Below the pieces are notes generated by a model. The model saw only the letters and a program-made list of their open reading frames with translations. It made no database searches and was not told where the DNA came from. The translations under genes and the position numbers were made by a program. 52,963 nt of DNA from Gemmatimonadaceae bacterium (GTDB taxonomy: Bacteria > Gemmatimonadota > Gemmatimonadetes > Gemmatimonadales > Gemmatimonadaceae), in NCBI GenBank assembly GCA_020853635.1, contig JADYYN010000040.1, positions 1-52,963 on the forward strand, written 5' to 3'. Positions 26,031-34,719 of the stretch are shown one piece after another. Each line of letters begins with the position of its first letter. The first letter of the stretch is position 1.

Positions 26031-27710
26031 TCAACGGCTGCTCGGCAGTGGGGCCAGTACGCGACGCACGGGATGCGGCTTGCCCACCGCGAGCGCGTCG
26101 TCGAACGCATTCCATGTGGTGAGGCCATCGTCACTCTGCGGCTCGAGCATCATGAGCGCCACGAGTGCGGTCGCCTGCTTGGCCGAGATGATCCAGGTCC
26201 CGGCCGGCAGCGTGATCGACTCGGCGTTCCACTTGCCCTCGAGCCGCACTTCGGCGTGGCCTTGGAACGGCCGCGGGCTCTTGATGAGCGAGTCCACCGT
26301 GAACTGTTCCCCGTTGCCGGTCCACGCACTGCGCAGCTGCGTGGCGATGATACCGTGCGCGCGCAGGCGATCGATGATCGGCTGCATGGACGCATCGAGC
26401 GCCCACGCGGTGGGCAGCGTCTGCGTGAGCGTGGACTCGAAGCGATCGTACACCGGCATGGTGACGGCCGTGAACGTGCGGGTGCGCTTGTACCCGCGAC
26501 GCACGCCGGCCTCGTGTCGCAGGGTGTCGCCCATCGCCTGCAGCGGTTCGACCAGCACCGGTGCATCGAATGGTGTGGTGGTCATGCGGGCGCGGATCGG
26601 CACGGGCGCGGCGTTGCCGCGCACGAGCCCGGCACTGCCTGCGCGAGTGCGCGCGACGACCGTGCGTCCCTTCTCACCCACATACGTGAGCAGTTCGGTG
26701 ACGAAGGCGGTGGTGGCTTTCACGCGGCGCTCGAACGGATCGTGCGAGTACGCCTCGCTGAGGATGCTCACGCGGCCGCGCAGGCCGTAGTAGTTGGTGC
26801 CGAAGCGCGGCTTGTGCTCATACGTGGACCAGCCGCCCTTCTGCAGCGACGTAGGATCCTCACGTGTGCCGTTGGGGCCGCCGGTGAAGTTGCCGTAGTC
26901 GAAGGTCTCGACCTTCTGTTTCGCGCGCACGCGGGCGCGCAACTCGGGCAGCAGCGTGTCGCGGGTCCACGGGCCGGCCGGCGCGAGGGCGCCGGTCATC
27001 GCCGCGGGGTGCAGCGACGGCGAATACGTGAGTGCGTAGCCGTGATACGAGCCGTCGGTGGTGTGCAGGTCGACGAACACGTCCGGGTCCCACGCGACGA
27101 ACATCGCGAGCGAAGCCTTGGACTCCGGCGCCTCGTTCTTGATGTAGTCGCGGTTGAGATCGAGCTGCATGCCGTTGGGACGCTGACCGACCTGTGCCGG
27201 ACCGTCCTGCTCGGAGCGTTGCCGTTCCTGCGGACCCCACACTTCGTTGCCGTCGGCGTTGTAGATCGGCACCGCGATGAGCACGATGGAGTCGAGCGCG
27301 TTGGGCTTGGGGTCGATCATGAGATCGCGCAGCAACGCTTGCACGGACTCCTTCCCTTCGACTTCACCACCGTGAATGTTGCCCTGCACGTAGACGATCG
27401 GTTTCCCCGTGCGCTTGGCCTCGGCCGGCGTACGGACGAGCGGGCGCGACACCACGACGAACGGCACGTCGCGTCCCTGCGAGGTCTTGCCGATAACGCC
27501 GCGGAACCACTGCCCCGGCACACGCTTCTCGAGCGAGTCGAGGAACGCGATGACGTCCGCATAGCTGGACGTCTCGGTGTAGTTGGAGACCTCCGCCCGC
27601 GTGAGCTGTGCCGACACCGCGCGCGGCGCGGCGAACGCGACACCGAGCATCGCGACCGTTGCCATCCACATCGCCCACACCGAAACCAACACCCGAGTCC
27701 CACGCCGCAT
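26031..27710 (-). CDS. Secreted M14-family zinc carboxypeptidase
   Basis: 559 residues from the ATG at 27710, preceded by GAGGG with a six-base spacer. Signal peptide through AFAAPRAVSAQ. Metal ligands: HxxE in QGNIHGGEVEGKES and a later His in VFVDLHTTDGSYHGY; the catalytic Glu is probably in VSILSEAYSHDPFE. Other family marks: LNRDYIKNEAPES and AVPIYNADGNEVWG. M14 peptidases remove C-terminal residues from peptides. The C-terminal ~200 residues beyond the catalytic domain look like an all-beta accessory part. It lies 101 bases after fadJ and 13 bases before the small unknown gene, and fits the secreted-peptidase, peptide-scavenging profile of this window. Confidence 0.9.
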   Translation of the reverse strand: MRRGTRVLVSVWAMWMATVAMLGVAFAAPRAVSAQLTRAEVSNYTETSSYADVIAFLDSLEKRVPGQWFRGVIGKTSQGRDVPFVVVSRPLVRTPAEAKRTGKPIVYVQGNIHGGEVEGKESVQALLRDLMIDPKPNALDSIVLIAVPIYNADGNEVWGPQERQRSEQDGPAQVGQRPNGMQLDLNRDYIKNEAPESKASLAMFVAWDPDVFVDLHTTDGSYHGYALTYSPSLHPAAMTGALAPAGPWTRDTLLPELRARVRAKQKVETFDYGNFTGGPNGTREDPTSLQKGGWSTYEHKPRFGTNYYGLRGRVSILSEAYSHDPFERRVKATTAFVTELLTYVGEKGRTVVARTRAGSAGLVRGNAAPVPIRARMTTTPFDAPVLVEPLQAMGDTLRHEAGVRRGYKRTRTFTAVTMPVYDRFESTLTQTLPTAWALDASMQPIIDRLRAHGIIATQLRSAWTGNGEQFTVDSLIKSPRPFQGHAEVRLEGKWNAESITLPAGTWIISAKQATALVALMMLEPQSDDGLTTWNAFDDALAVGKPHPVRRVLAPLPSSR

Positions 27711-27787
27711 TGAAGCCCTCTGGCGATCCGCCAAGCATGATTGAATCAACGTCCTGCAGTAGGCGCGCCTGCACAGGCGTGCCCCTT

Positions 27788-27808
27788 ACACCTCACACCT
27801 CACACCTG
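27788..27808 (-). repeat. Three tandem heptamers (ACACCTC, ACACCTC, ACACCTG on + strand)
   Basis: Located immediately beyond the fadJ stop in the 101-base gap before the M14 gene. Nearby, an inverted repeat GGCGCGCC/GGCGTGCC (one wobble) can form a hairpin without a T-tract. Same unit length as the repeat at 4135-4155, different sequence. Confidence 0.55.
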
Positions 27809-27811
27809 CCG

Positions 27812-29962
27812 TTACACCGGTTTCCCCACAGCCGGATAGAACCGCCCCCCTCGCCGCAGTCCCGCCGCCGCCGTGTACCGCCCCACGTGCACCGCATCCA
27901 GCGCGTCGAGCTGCTTCACGATCTCCGCCGCACCCACCGCATCGATGTGCCGGAACGGCCCGCCGCGGAACGGCGGAAATCCGATCCCGAACACCGCACC
28001 GATATCGCCATCACGCGCCGACCCGATGATGCCTTCATCGAGGCAATGCACCGCCTCGTTCAGCATCGCGAGCGAGAGGCGCCGCTGGATCTCCTCCTTC
28101 GGCATCTCCTTGCGACGCGTGCCCCCGGTGTAGAGCGCGTACACACTCTCGTCCACACCCTCGCGCTTGCCCTTCTCGTCGTACGCGTAGAAACCCTGCC
28201 TACCCTTGCGACCGAGGCGGCCCGCCGTGAGCACCTTCTGCAGCGCCTCACTCGGCTGCATGCGACCGCCGAGCGCTTCGGCCATCACCGCGCCCGACTT
28301 GCCGGCCACGTCGAGGCCGACCTCGTCGATGAGTTGGATCGGTCCCACGGGGAACCCGAACGCCGTCATCGCACGGTCGATCGCATCGACGGCCACGCCT
28401 TCGTCGAGCAACCGCCCCGCTTCGTTGATGTACGGCGCGAGTATGCGATTGACGTAGAAGCCCGGCGAGTCGTTGACGATGATCACCGTCTTGCCGATGC
28501 GGCGCCCGTACTCGACCACCGTCGCCGTCACCTCTGGCGCCGTCTGCTTGGTCACGATGACCTCGAGCAGCGGCATCTTGTGCACCGGCGAGAAGAAATG
28601 CATGCCGATCACGCGCTCGGGGCGCTTGCTCGCGGCCGCGATCTTCGTGATGGGGATGGTGCTCGTGTTCGTCGCGAAGATCGCGGTCGGCGCGAGGACG
28701 GCTTCAGTCTCCTTGAGTACGGCATGCTTCACGCCGAGTTCTTCGAACACCGCTTCGATCACCAGCGGCACGCGGCCGAAGCCGGTATACTCGACGGTCC
28801 CCGAGACGAGGCCCACCTGGTCCTCGAACTGCTGGCGTGTGATGCGGCGCTTGGTGAGCCCGTCCTTGATCACGTCCCGCACCGCCGCGATACCCTTGGC
28901 GACGCGCTCGGGCGCGGTGTCCTTGAAGCGCACCGGCACCTCCTGCATCGCACTCACGGCCGCGATGCCCGCGCCCATGAAGCCCGTGCCCAGCACCGCG
29001 ATGCGCGACACCGGCAGCGCCAGCACGCCGGCCGGTACGCCGCTGTCCTTCTTCAGTGCGGTCGTCGCGTAGAAGAGGAACATGAGCTCCTTGCACACCG
29101 GCGTCATGGCCATCTCGCCGAACAAGCGCGCTTCTTCGGCGTAGCCGTGCGCTTCGTTGCTGGCCGAGTAGCCGGCGGCCACGGCATCGATTGCCGCCAT
29201 CACCGCGGGATAGTGCCCACCCGATTTCTTGAGCGACTGCTCGCGCGCCGTGCGGAACACCACCGCGCGTCCGATCGGGTTGTCGTCGAGCAGGATCTCC
29301 TTGGCGCCGTGTTTCCGATTGTCGCGTTGGCGCGGGAGGGTCCCCGCAGCGAGCTCACGTGCCCGCTCCACCGCGATGCGGCGCAGGACGCTCGGATGTA
29401 CCGTCTCATCGACCAGCCCGATCTGCATGGCCTTCTTCGCGCGGACGTTCTTGCCCGTGAGGATCATGTCGAGCGCCGCTTGCAGACCGACCTGCTTGGG
29501 CAGGCGCTGCGTGCCGCCGGCACCGGGGATGAGACCGAGCTTCACCTCAGGCAACGCGAACAATGTCTTCGGTGATTCCGCCGCGATGCGGTACGCGCAG
29601 GCCAACGCCAGCTCCAGTCCGCCCCCGAGGCAGGCACCGTCCACCGCCGCGACCACCGGGATGCGCCCCTTCTCGATACGATGGAACATCGTGTGGCCGA
29701 ACGCGCTCGCCTTCGCGGCGTCGGCCGCCGTCTTGAACTCGAGGAACTGATCGATATCGGCGCCGGCGATGAAGTTTCCGGCTTTGCCGCTGATCACCAC
29801 CGCACCGCGGACGCTCGCGTCCTTGTCGATGCGGTCGAGCAACACCGTGAACTCTTCGATCACCTGCGGGGAGAATGTGTTCACCGACGCGCCGGACACG
29901 TCGAGTGTGAGCACCGCAATGCCATCGTCGACCACGAGGGTCACAGCTGGTTGAGTGCTCAT
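27812..29962 (-). CDS. fadJ: Fatty-acid oxidation complex alpha subunit: enoyl-CoA hydratase / 3-hydroxyacyl-CoA dehydrogenase
   Basis: 716 residues. Enoyl-CoA hydratase domain (about 1-190) with oxyanion-hole segments KAGNFIAGADI and CLGGGLELALACAYR, catalytic Glu in FALPEVKLGLIPGAGGTQRL. NAD-binding dehydrogenase domain from about 310 (AVLGTGFMGAGIAAVSAMQ), with IGMHFFSPVHKMPLLEVI carrying the catalytic His and GFYVNRILAPYINEAG; a dehydrogenase C-terminal domain completes the protein. It does the hydration and dehydrogenation steps of beta-oxidation. Starts within the fadI stop (ATGA), so the two subunits are coupled and made in step. The fadJ rather than fadB name is chosen on pairing with a FadI-like thiolase. 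Confidence 0.94.
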   Translation of the reverse strand: MSTQPAVTLVVDDGIAVLTLDVSGASVNTFSPQVIEEFTVLLDRIDKDASVRGAVVISGKAGNFIAGADIDQFLEFKTAADAAKASAFGHTMFHRIEKGRIPVVAAVDGACLGGGLELALACAYRIAAESPKTLFALPEVKLGLIPGAGGTQRLPKQVGLQAALDMILTGKNVRAKKAMQIGLVDETVHPSVLRRIAVERARELAAGTLPRQRDNRKHGAKEILLDDNPIGRAVVFRTAREQSLKKSGGHYPAVMAAIDAVAAGYSASNEAHGYAEEARLFGEMAMTPVCKELMFLFYATTALKKDSGVPAGVLALPVSRIAVLGTGFMGAGIAAVSAMQEVPVRFKDTAPERVAKGIAAVRDVIKDGLTKRRITRQQFEDQVGLVSGTVEYTGFGRVPLVIEAVFEELGVKHAVLKETEAVLAPTAIFATNTSTIPITKIAAASKRPERVIGMHFFSPVHKMPLLEVIVTKQTAPEVTATVVEYGRRIGKTVIIVNDSPGFYVNRILAPYINEAGRLLDEGVAVDAIDRAMTAFGFPVGPIQLIDEVGLDVAGKSGAVMAEALGGRMQPSEALQKVLTAGRLGRKGRQGFYAYDEKGKREGVDESVYALYTGGTRRKEMPKEEIQRRLSLAMLNEAVHCLDEGIIGSARDGDIGAVFGIGFPPFRGGPFRHIDAVGAAEIVKQLDALDAVHVGRYTAAAGLRRGGRFYPAVGKPV

Positions 29963-31254
29963 ACGCGCTCCACCACCATCGAGAAGCCGAGTCCGCCGGC
30001 CGCGCAGACGGTCATGAGACCGTATTGCCCACCACGTCGTGCGAGTTCGTTCACCAGCGTGGTCGTCACGCGGGCACCGGTCGCACCGAACGGGTGTCCG
30101 ATGGAGATCGATCCGCCCATCACATTCAGCTTCGCACGATCCACCGCACCCACGGGCGAGGAGAAGCCGGCGCGTTCGGCCCAGTACTGCGATTCGAAGC
30201 CGCGGAGGTTCGACAACACCTGTGCCGCGAACGCTTCGTGCATCTCCACGAGATCGATGTCCTTGAGCGTGAGTCCCGCACGCTTGAGTGCGACCGGCGC
30301 CGCGAGCACGGGCGCCTGCAGCAGTTGCTCGCCCGGATCGAGTGCGGCGTACGCATACGAACGGATGTACGCCTTCGCCTGATACCCGAGTGCCTTGGCG
30401 ACATCTTCGCGCATGAGCAGTACTGCGGCGCCACCGTCGGTGAGCGGCGAGGCGTTGCCCGCCGTCACACTGCCATAGCGGCGATCGAACACGGGCTTGA
30501 GGCCCGCGAGCTGCTCGGCCGTGGTGTCGGAGCGGATGCCGTTGTCACTGGTCATCGCCTGCTCGAATCGCGGCGGGATGGAGACCGGTACGATCTCCGC
30601 GGTGAGGCGCCCGTCGGCCGTGCCTTTGTGCGCATTCTGATGCGAAGCGAGTGCGAGCACGTCCTGCTCTTCGCGCGTCACACCGTTGAGCTTCGCCATT
30701 TTCTCCGCCGACTGGCCCATCGTCTCACCCGTGGTGGGTTCGGCGATGGCGGGCGTGATGGGAATGAAGTCCTTGGCGCGGATGCCGGAGAACGCCTGCA
30801 TCCGTTGGCCGATGGTCTTGGCCTTCGACGCCGCCACGAGTGCATCGGAGAAACCGCGCGAGTGCAGGATAGGCACGTTGGACAGCGATTCTGCACCGCC
30901 CGCGATGGCGATCTGCGCGTGGCCGAGTGCAATCTGGTCGGCGGCGTCGGTGATGGCTTGGTTGGCCGACGCACAGGCGCGCGAGACACTCCAGGCATCG
31001 ATCCGCTTGGGCAGCAGCGGCATGAGCGCGATCTCGCGCGCGATGTTGGGCGCAAGGACGGAGGGCAGGACCGTGCCGAACGTCAGCAGGTCGACACTCG
31101 CGGGATCGAGGTCGGTCCGATGCACCAGTTCACTGACGGCGATCTTGCCGAGCTCGATCGCACTGAGTGATTTCAACGTGGTGCCGGCCTTGGCGAAGGG
31201 CGTGCGGACTCCCGCGATGATCGCGATCCGCTTCCCCGGCTCGTAGATGGGCAT
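29959..31254 (-). CDS. fadI: Acetyl-CoA C-acyltransferase (3-ketoacyl-CoA thiolase)
   Basis: 431 residues from the ATG at 31254, where the family N-terminus begins (PGKRIAIIAGVRTPFAKAG). Active-site Cys94 in SRACASANQA, then EMHEAFAAQVL, GGSISIGHPFGATGAR with the catalytic His, and the second Cys in CAAGGLGFSMV: all thiolase residues are in place. It cleaves 3-ketoacyl-CoA to acetyl-CoA in the last step of beta-oxidation. It is the first gene of the minus-strand run and overlaps fadJ by four bases. Its promoter must lie in or near the 60-base gap shared with the divergent glpD. Confidence 0.94.
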   Translation of the reverse strand: MPIYEPGKRIAIIAGVRTPFAKAGTTLKSLSAIELGKIAVSELVHRTDLDPASVDLLTFGTVLPSVLAPNIAREIALMPLLPKRIDAWSVSRACASANQAITDAADQIALGHAQIAIAGGAESLSNVPILHSRGFSDALVAASKAKTIGQRMQAFSGIRAKDFIPITPAIAEPTTGETMGQSAEKMAKLNGVTREEQDVLALASHQNAHKGTADGRLTAEIVPVSIPPRFEQAMTSDNGIRSDTTAEQLAGLKPVFDRRYGSVTAGNASPLTDGGAAVLLMREDVAKALGYQAKAYIRSYAYAALDPGEQLLQAPVLAAPVALKRAGLTLKDIDLVEMHEAFAAQVLSNLRGFESQYWAERAGFSSPVGAVDRAKLNVMGGSISIGHPFGATGARVTTTLVNELARRGGQYGLMTVCAAGGLGFSMVVERV

Positions 31255-31314
31255 GCCGAAAGCTAGTCCGCGCCGAGACTCGCGGCAGGGCGCGCGACGG
31301 GGTATCTCTCCCCC

Positions 31315-32838
31315 ATGTCCTCCCCGGCCATTCCGCGGCGCGCCCAACGGCTCGCCGAACTCGCCGACCGCCGATTCGACCTGCTCGTGATCGGCGGGGG
31401 CATCACCGGCGCCGGGATCGCGCGGGATGCTGCACGGCGCGGCCTCGCCGTGGCGCTGGTGGAGCGCGAGGACTTCGCCTCCGGCACCTCGAGCCGCTCC
31501 TCGCGCCTCATCCACGGCGGCGTGCGGTACCTCGAACACGGCTACCTGCATCTGGTGTTCGAGGCCAGCCGCGAACGCCGACGGCTGCTCGACCTCGCTC
31601 CGCACTTGGTGCGCCCGCTGCGCTTCACGTGGCCAGTGTACCGCGGCGCGCGGGTGCCGCGGTGGAAGCTCGCTGCAGGGCTCACGCTCTACGACGCACT
31701 CGCGCTCTTCAAGAACGTCGGGCGGCACAAACGCCTGGGGCCGGACGACGTCGCCGCGCTGGAGCCCGCCCTCGAGCGCCGGGATCTCCGAGGCGGCGCG
31801 TCGTATTGGGACGCCGCCACCGACGACGCGCGACTCACCCTCGCCAATGCCATCGACGCGGCGCATGCGAGTGCGACGGTGCTCAACCACGTGGAAGTCA
31901 CCGCGCTCACGTTCAGCTCTGCGCACGGGCCCGCCGACGGCGCCATCGTGCGCGACCGGATCGGCGGGCAGGAGCTGCGCGTACAGGCGCGTGTGGTGCT
32001 CAACGCGGCGGGGCCGTGGACTGACGAGATCTCGCGCATGGAGGACGGCGCCGCGCGTCCTGCGGTGCGCGGCACCAAGGGTGTGCACATCGCCGTGCCC
32101 GCTGCGCGGGTGGGTAACAGCGCCGCCGTGACGATGCTCTCGCCCGACGACGGGCGCGTGATGTTCACGTTGCCGTCGGGCACGCACACCATCATCGGCA
32201 CCACCGACACCGCGACCACCGAACACCCGCACGAGGTCCGCGCCGCGCGCGCCGACGTGCGCTATCTCCTCAGTGCCTGCAACCGCTTCTTCCCCGCTGC
32301 GCGACTCGGCGAGGACGACGTCGTCTCGGCGTGGGCGGGCATCCGACCGCTCGTCGCGCGCGGCAATAGCGGCGACCCGTCGTCGGCGTCGCGCGAACAT
32401 GCCATCACGCACTCGCCACGCGGCGTGCTCACGATCACCGGGGGCAAGCTCACCACGTACCGCGCGATGGCGGAACAATGCGTGGACGAAGCCGTACGGC
32501 ACCTGGGCATCCGCACGCGACCCTGCGACACGTACAAGGTCCCGCTGCCTGGGGCCCGACCGCCCGCGCGTCCCGACGACCGCTTGCTGCTCGCCGGACT
32601 CCCGTGGCGGGAGCAGGATGTGCTGCATGCCGTGCAGGAGGAGATGGCGGAGTCGGTGAGCGATGTGCTCATCCGCCGCACCACGCTGGCGTTCGAGACG
32701 CGGGACTACGGTCGCACGGTGGCCCCGCATGTGGCATCATTGATGGCGAAGCACTTGAAGTGGACCGACGCCGGCGAGCGTACCTCGGTGGAGGAGTTCG
32801 CTCGCGAGACCGACCGGATCTTTTCGATCACCCCCTGA
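31315..32838 (+). CDS. glpD: Aerobic glycerol-3-phosphate dehydrogenase
   Basis: 507 residues. FAD-binding GGGITGAGIARDAARRG near residue 27, then SGTSSRSSRLIHGGVRYLEH, the GlpD signature; a DAO domain and a C-terminal helical domain (ADVRYLLSACNRFFPAARL, ITHSPRGVLTITGGKLTTYR). It oxidises sn-glycerol-3-phosphate to dihydroxyacetone phosphate and passes electrons to quinone at the membrane. Divergent from fadI, which places glycerol-backbone and acyl-chain breakdown side by side: together they would degrade lipid. Ten bases separate it from the sialidase-like gene. Confidence 0.94.
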   Translation: MSSPAIPRRAQRLAELADRRFDLLVIGGGITGAGIARDAARRGLAVALVEREDFASGTSSRSSRLIHGGVRYLEHGYLHLVFEASRERRRLLDLAPHLVRPLRFTWPVYRGARVPRWKLAAGLTLYDALALFKNVGRHKRLGPDDVAALEPALERRDLRGGASYWDAATDDARLTLANAIDAAHASATVLNHVEVTALTFSSAHGPADGAIVRDRIGGQELRVQARVVLNAAGPWTDEISRMEDGAARPAVRGTKGVHIAVPAARVGNSAAVTMLSPDDGRVMFTLPSGTHTIIGTTDTATTEHPHEVRAARADVRYLLSACNRFFPAARLGEDDVVSAWAGIRPLVARGNSGDPSSASREHAITHSPRGVLTITGGKLTTYRAMAEQCVDEAVRHLGIRTRPCDTYKVPLPGARPPARPDDRLLLAGLPWREQDVLHAVQEEMAESVSDVLIRRTTLAFETRDYGRTVAPHVASLMAKHLKWTDAGERTSVEEFARETDRIFSITP

Positions 32839-32848
32839 TGGCCCCCCG

Positions 32849-34174
32849 ATGATCAAGTCCGTTCCGCTGCCCCGTGTGCTGTTGCGCCTGCCACTCCTCT
32901 TCGCGATCGGCGTGCTGCTGGTCGCCGCGGAGCGCCGTGCCGCGGGCCCCGACGATGACGTCGCGCTCGCCGAGCAGCAGCCGCGCGCGCTCACGCTCGA
33001 GTCGTTGCCTTCACCGGCTGGTAACGACGCGGCCGAACCGTTCGTCGCAGTCGACGACAACGGCACCGCGTACCTCAGCTGGCTCGAGCGGCAAGCCGAC
33101 TCCAGTTACGCACTCCGCGTCGCCACACTGCGCGCCGGAACCTCCGCGTGGTCCGCGCCGCGCGAGGTGATGCGTCGCAAGGACCTGTTCGTGAACTGGG
33201 CCGATTTCCCGTCGGTGGTGCCGATCGGCAACGAACGACTGCTTGCCCATTGGCTGCAGCGCAACGGTTCCGGCACCTACGCGTACGACGTGCGCGTCGC
33301 CGAATCGCGCGACGGTGGCGCGACCTGGGCGCCGAGTGTCGTCCCACACGCGCCCAACGTGCAGGCCGAACACGGATTCGTGTCCATCCTCCCCACCGGC
33401 AAGGGCTCGGCCAGCATCGTGCTGCTCGACGGCACCGCCGGTGCGCTCGCGGCGGCGAAAGCTAAGACCGCTGGTGCGGCGGCCGGCCACGGTGGCGAAC
33501 ACGGCGCGGCGATGCAGCTCGCACACGCCGCGTGGCGCGACGGAAAAGTGGTGAGCACACAGACGCTCGACGTCCGCACCTGTGATTGCTGTCAGACGGC
33601 CACGGCCATGACGTCCAAAGGCCCGGTGGCGGTGTACCGCGATCGCAGCCCCGAGGAGATCCGCGACATGTCGATCGTGCGTCTGATCAACGGCAAGTGG
33701 ACCGAGCCGATGCCGGTGCACCGGGACGGATGGAAGATCGCCTCGTGTCCGGTGAACGGTCCCGCTATCGCGGCAGTTGGCGACACGCTTGCCACCGCCT
33801 GGTTCACCGCACCAGGTGACTCGGCTCGGGTGCACGTCGCGTTCTCGACCGACGCCGGCGTACGGTTCGCTGCGCCGGTACGCGTCGATGCGGGCTCACC
33901 CACCGGTCGCGTCGACATCGAGATGCTCGATGGCCTCACCGCACTCGTGAGTTGGCTCGAGCGCACAGGCGGCGATTCCGCGGAGGTGCGTGCGCGCGTG
34001 GTGCGTCGCGATGGGACGATGGAACCACACCTCGTGGTGAGTCCGTCGAGCCGGGCGCGCTCGAGCGGGTTTCCGCGCATGGCGCGCACGCCGGATGGCG
34101 TCGTGCTGGCCTGGACCCTCGCGGGACGACCGAGTGTGGTGAAGGTGGCGCGCATCCGCGAGAAGGCGAAGTGA
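32849..34174 (+). CDS. Secreted sialidase-fold (BNR-type propeller) protein with CDCC motif
   Basis: 441 residues. N-terminal hydrophobic segment (VLLRLPLLFAIGVLLVAAE) as signal or anchor. The body shows propeller-type repeats: EPFVAVDDNGTAYLSWLER, then VRVAESRDGGATWAPSVV (an Asp-box SxDGGxTW), VHVAFSTDAGVRFAAPVRVD and IEMLDGLTALVSWLER. A conspicuous TCDCCQTATAM followed by VAVYRDRSPEEIRDM lies mid-protein. Sialidase-superfamily annotation describes the fold; nothing shows true sialidase activity, as the arginine triad is not evident. The gene overlaps a TlpA-type thioredoxin (GTGA), suggesting the CDCC thiols need reduction or carry a metal; that link is inference. Confidence 0.75.
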   Translation: MIKSVPLPRVLLRLPLLFAIGVLLVAAERRAAGPDDDVALAEQQPRALTLESLPSPAGNDAAEPFVAVDDNGTAYLSWLERQADSSYALRVATLRAGTSAWSAPREVMRRKDLFVNWADFPSVVPIGNERLLAHWLQRNGSGTYAYDVRVAESRDGGATWAPSVVPHAPNVQAEHGFVSILPTGKGSASIVLLDGTAGALAAAKAKTAGAAAGHGGEHGAAMQLAHAAWRDGKVVSTQTLDVRTCDCCQTATAMTSKGPVAVYRDRSPEEIRDMSIVRLINGKWTEPMPVHRDGWKIASCPVNGPAIAAVGDTLATAWFTAPGDSARVHVAFSTDAGVRFAAPVRVDAGSPTGRVDIEMLDGLTALVSWLERTGGDSAEVRARVVRRDGTMEPHLVVSPSSRARSSGFPRMARTPDGVVLAWTLAGRPSVVKVARIREKAK

Positions 34175-34719
34175 CGCTGCGTCTCGTGCGGCGCCGCTCT
34201 GCGATGGCCGTCGCGGCGATCATCGTGATGGCCCTCGGAGGATGCACCACCGAGGGCGGCACGTCACGCACCGCGGTGAAAGTCGGGCAACCCGCGCCGG
34301 CGTACGCGGCGCGGGTGCTCTCGGGACCAGACATCGCGCTCGACAGCCTGCGCGGGGATGTGGTGCTGCTCAATGTGTGGGCGACCTGGTGCAAGCCCTG
34401 CCGTCAGGAGATCCCGGCGCTCGACTCGCTGCATCGCGCGTTCGCTCCGCAGGGCCTGCGCGTGGTGGGCGTCAGCATCGACCTCGAGGGCGAGGAACAG
34501 CGCATCGCCGAGTTCGCGAAAGAGTTGGGCGCGAGCTACGCGCTCTGGCATGACCCCGACGACAACGTCTCGAGCACCTTCCTGGCCATCGGCGTGCCAG
34601 CGACGTTCTTGATCGATCGTGATGGAGTCCTGCGGTGGCGTCATCACGGCCCCGTCACCTACGCCGATTCGTCCCTGAACGCCGCACTCGCGACGGCGCT
34701 CGCCGCGCCGCGCCCCTAG
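34171..34719 (+). CDS. TlpA-like membrane-anchored thioredoxin (lipoprotein)
   Basis: 182 residues from a GTG overlapping the previous stop (GTGA). Lipobox MALGGC (Cys25), then a thioredoxin fold of the AhpC-TSA/TlpA type: VKVGQPAPAYAARVL, NVWATWCKPCRQEIP with redox pair Cys74/Cys77, VVGVSIDLEGEEQRIAEFAK and GVPATFLIDRDGVLRWRHHG with the cis-Pro. It would act as a thiol reductant in the periplasm, as for cytochrome or copper-site assembly. The most likely client by position is the CDCC protein encoded just before. Its TAG stop shares bases with the stop of convergent greA. Confidence 0.9.
   Translation: MTLRLVRRRSAMAVAAIIVMALGGCTTEGGTSRTAVKVGQPAPAYAARVLSGPDIALDSLRGDVVLLNVWATWCKPCRQEIPALDSLHRAFAPQGLRVVGVSIDLEGEEQRIAEFAKELGASYALWHDPDDNVSSTFLAIGVPATFLIDRDGVLRWRHHGPVTYADSSLNAALATALAAPRP

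Noticed and set aside
26028-26040. CCGTTGAAC-like sequence on the minus strand at the M14 gene end
   Set aside because: It lies at a coding end, has no partner at 21 bp, and the neighbouring genes belong to a housekeeping-type run.
26073-29575. Long plus-strand open frames opposite the M14 and fadJ genes (over 500 codons each)
   Set aside because: They are antisense to genes with complete catalytic motifs; their translations are Arg/His/Ala-rich with no recognisable domain, typical of high-GC shadow frames.
32849-34174. Calling the propeller protein a true exo-alpha-sialidase
   Set aside because: Only one Asp-box is clear and the catalytic Arg triad and Tyr/Glu pair are not identifiable, so only the fold is claimed.
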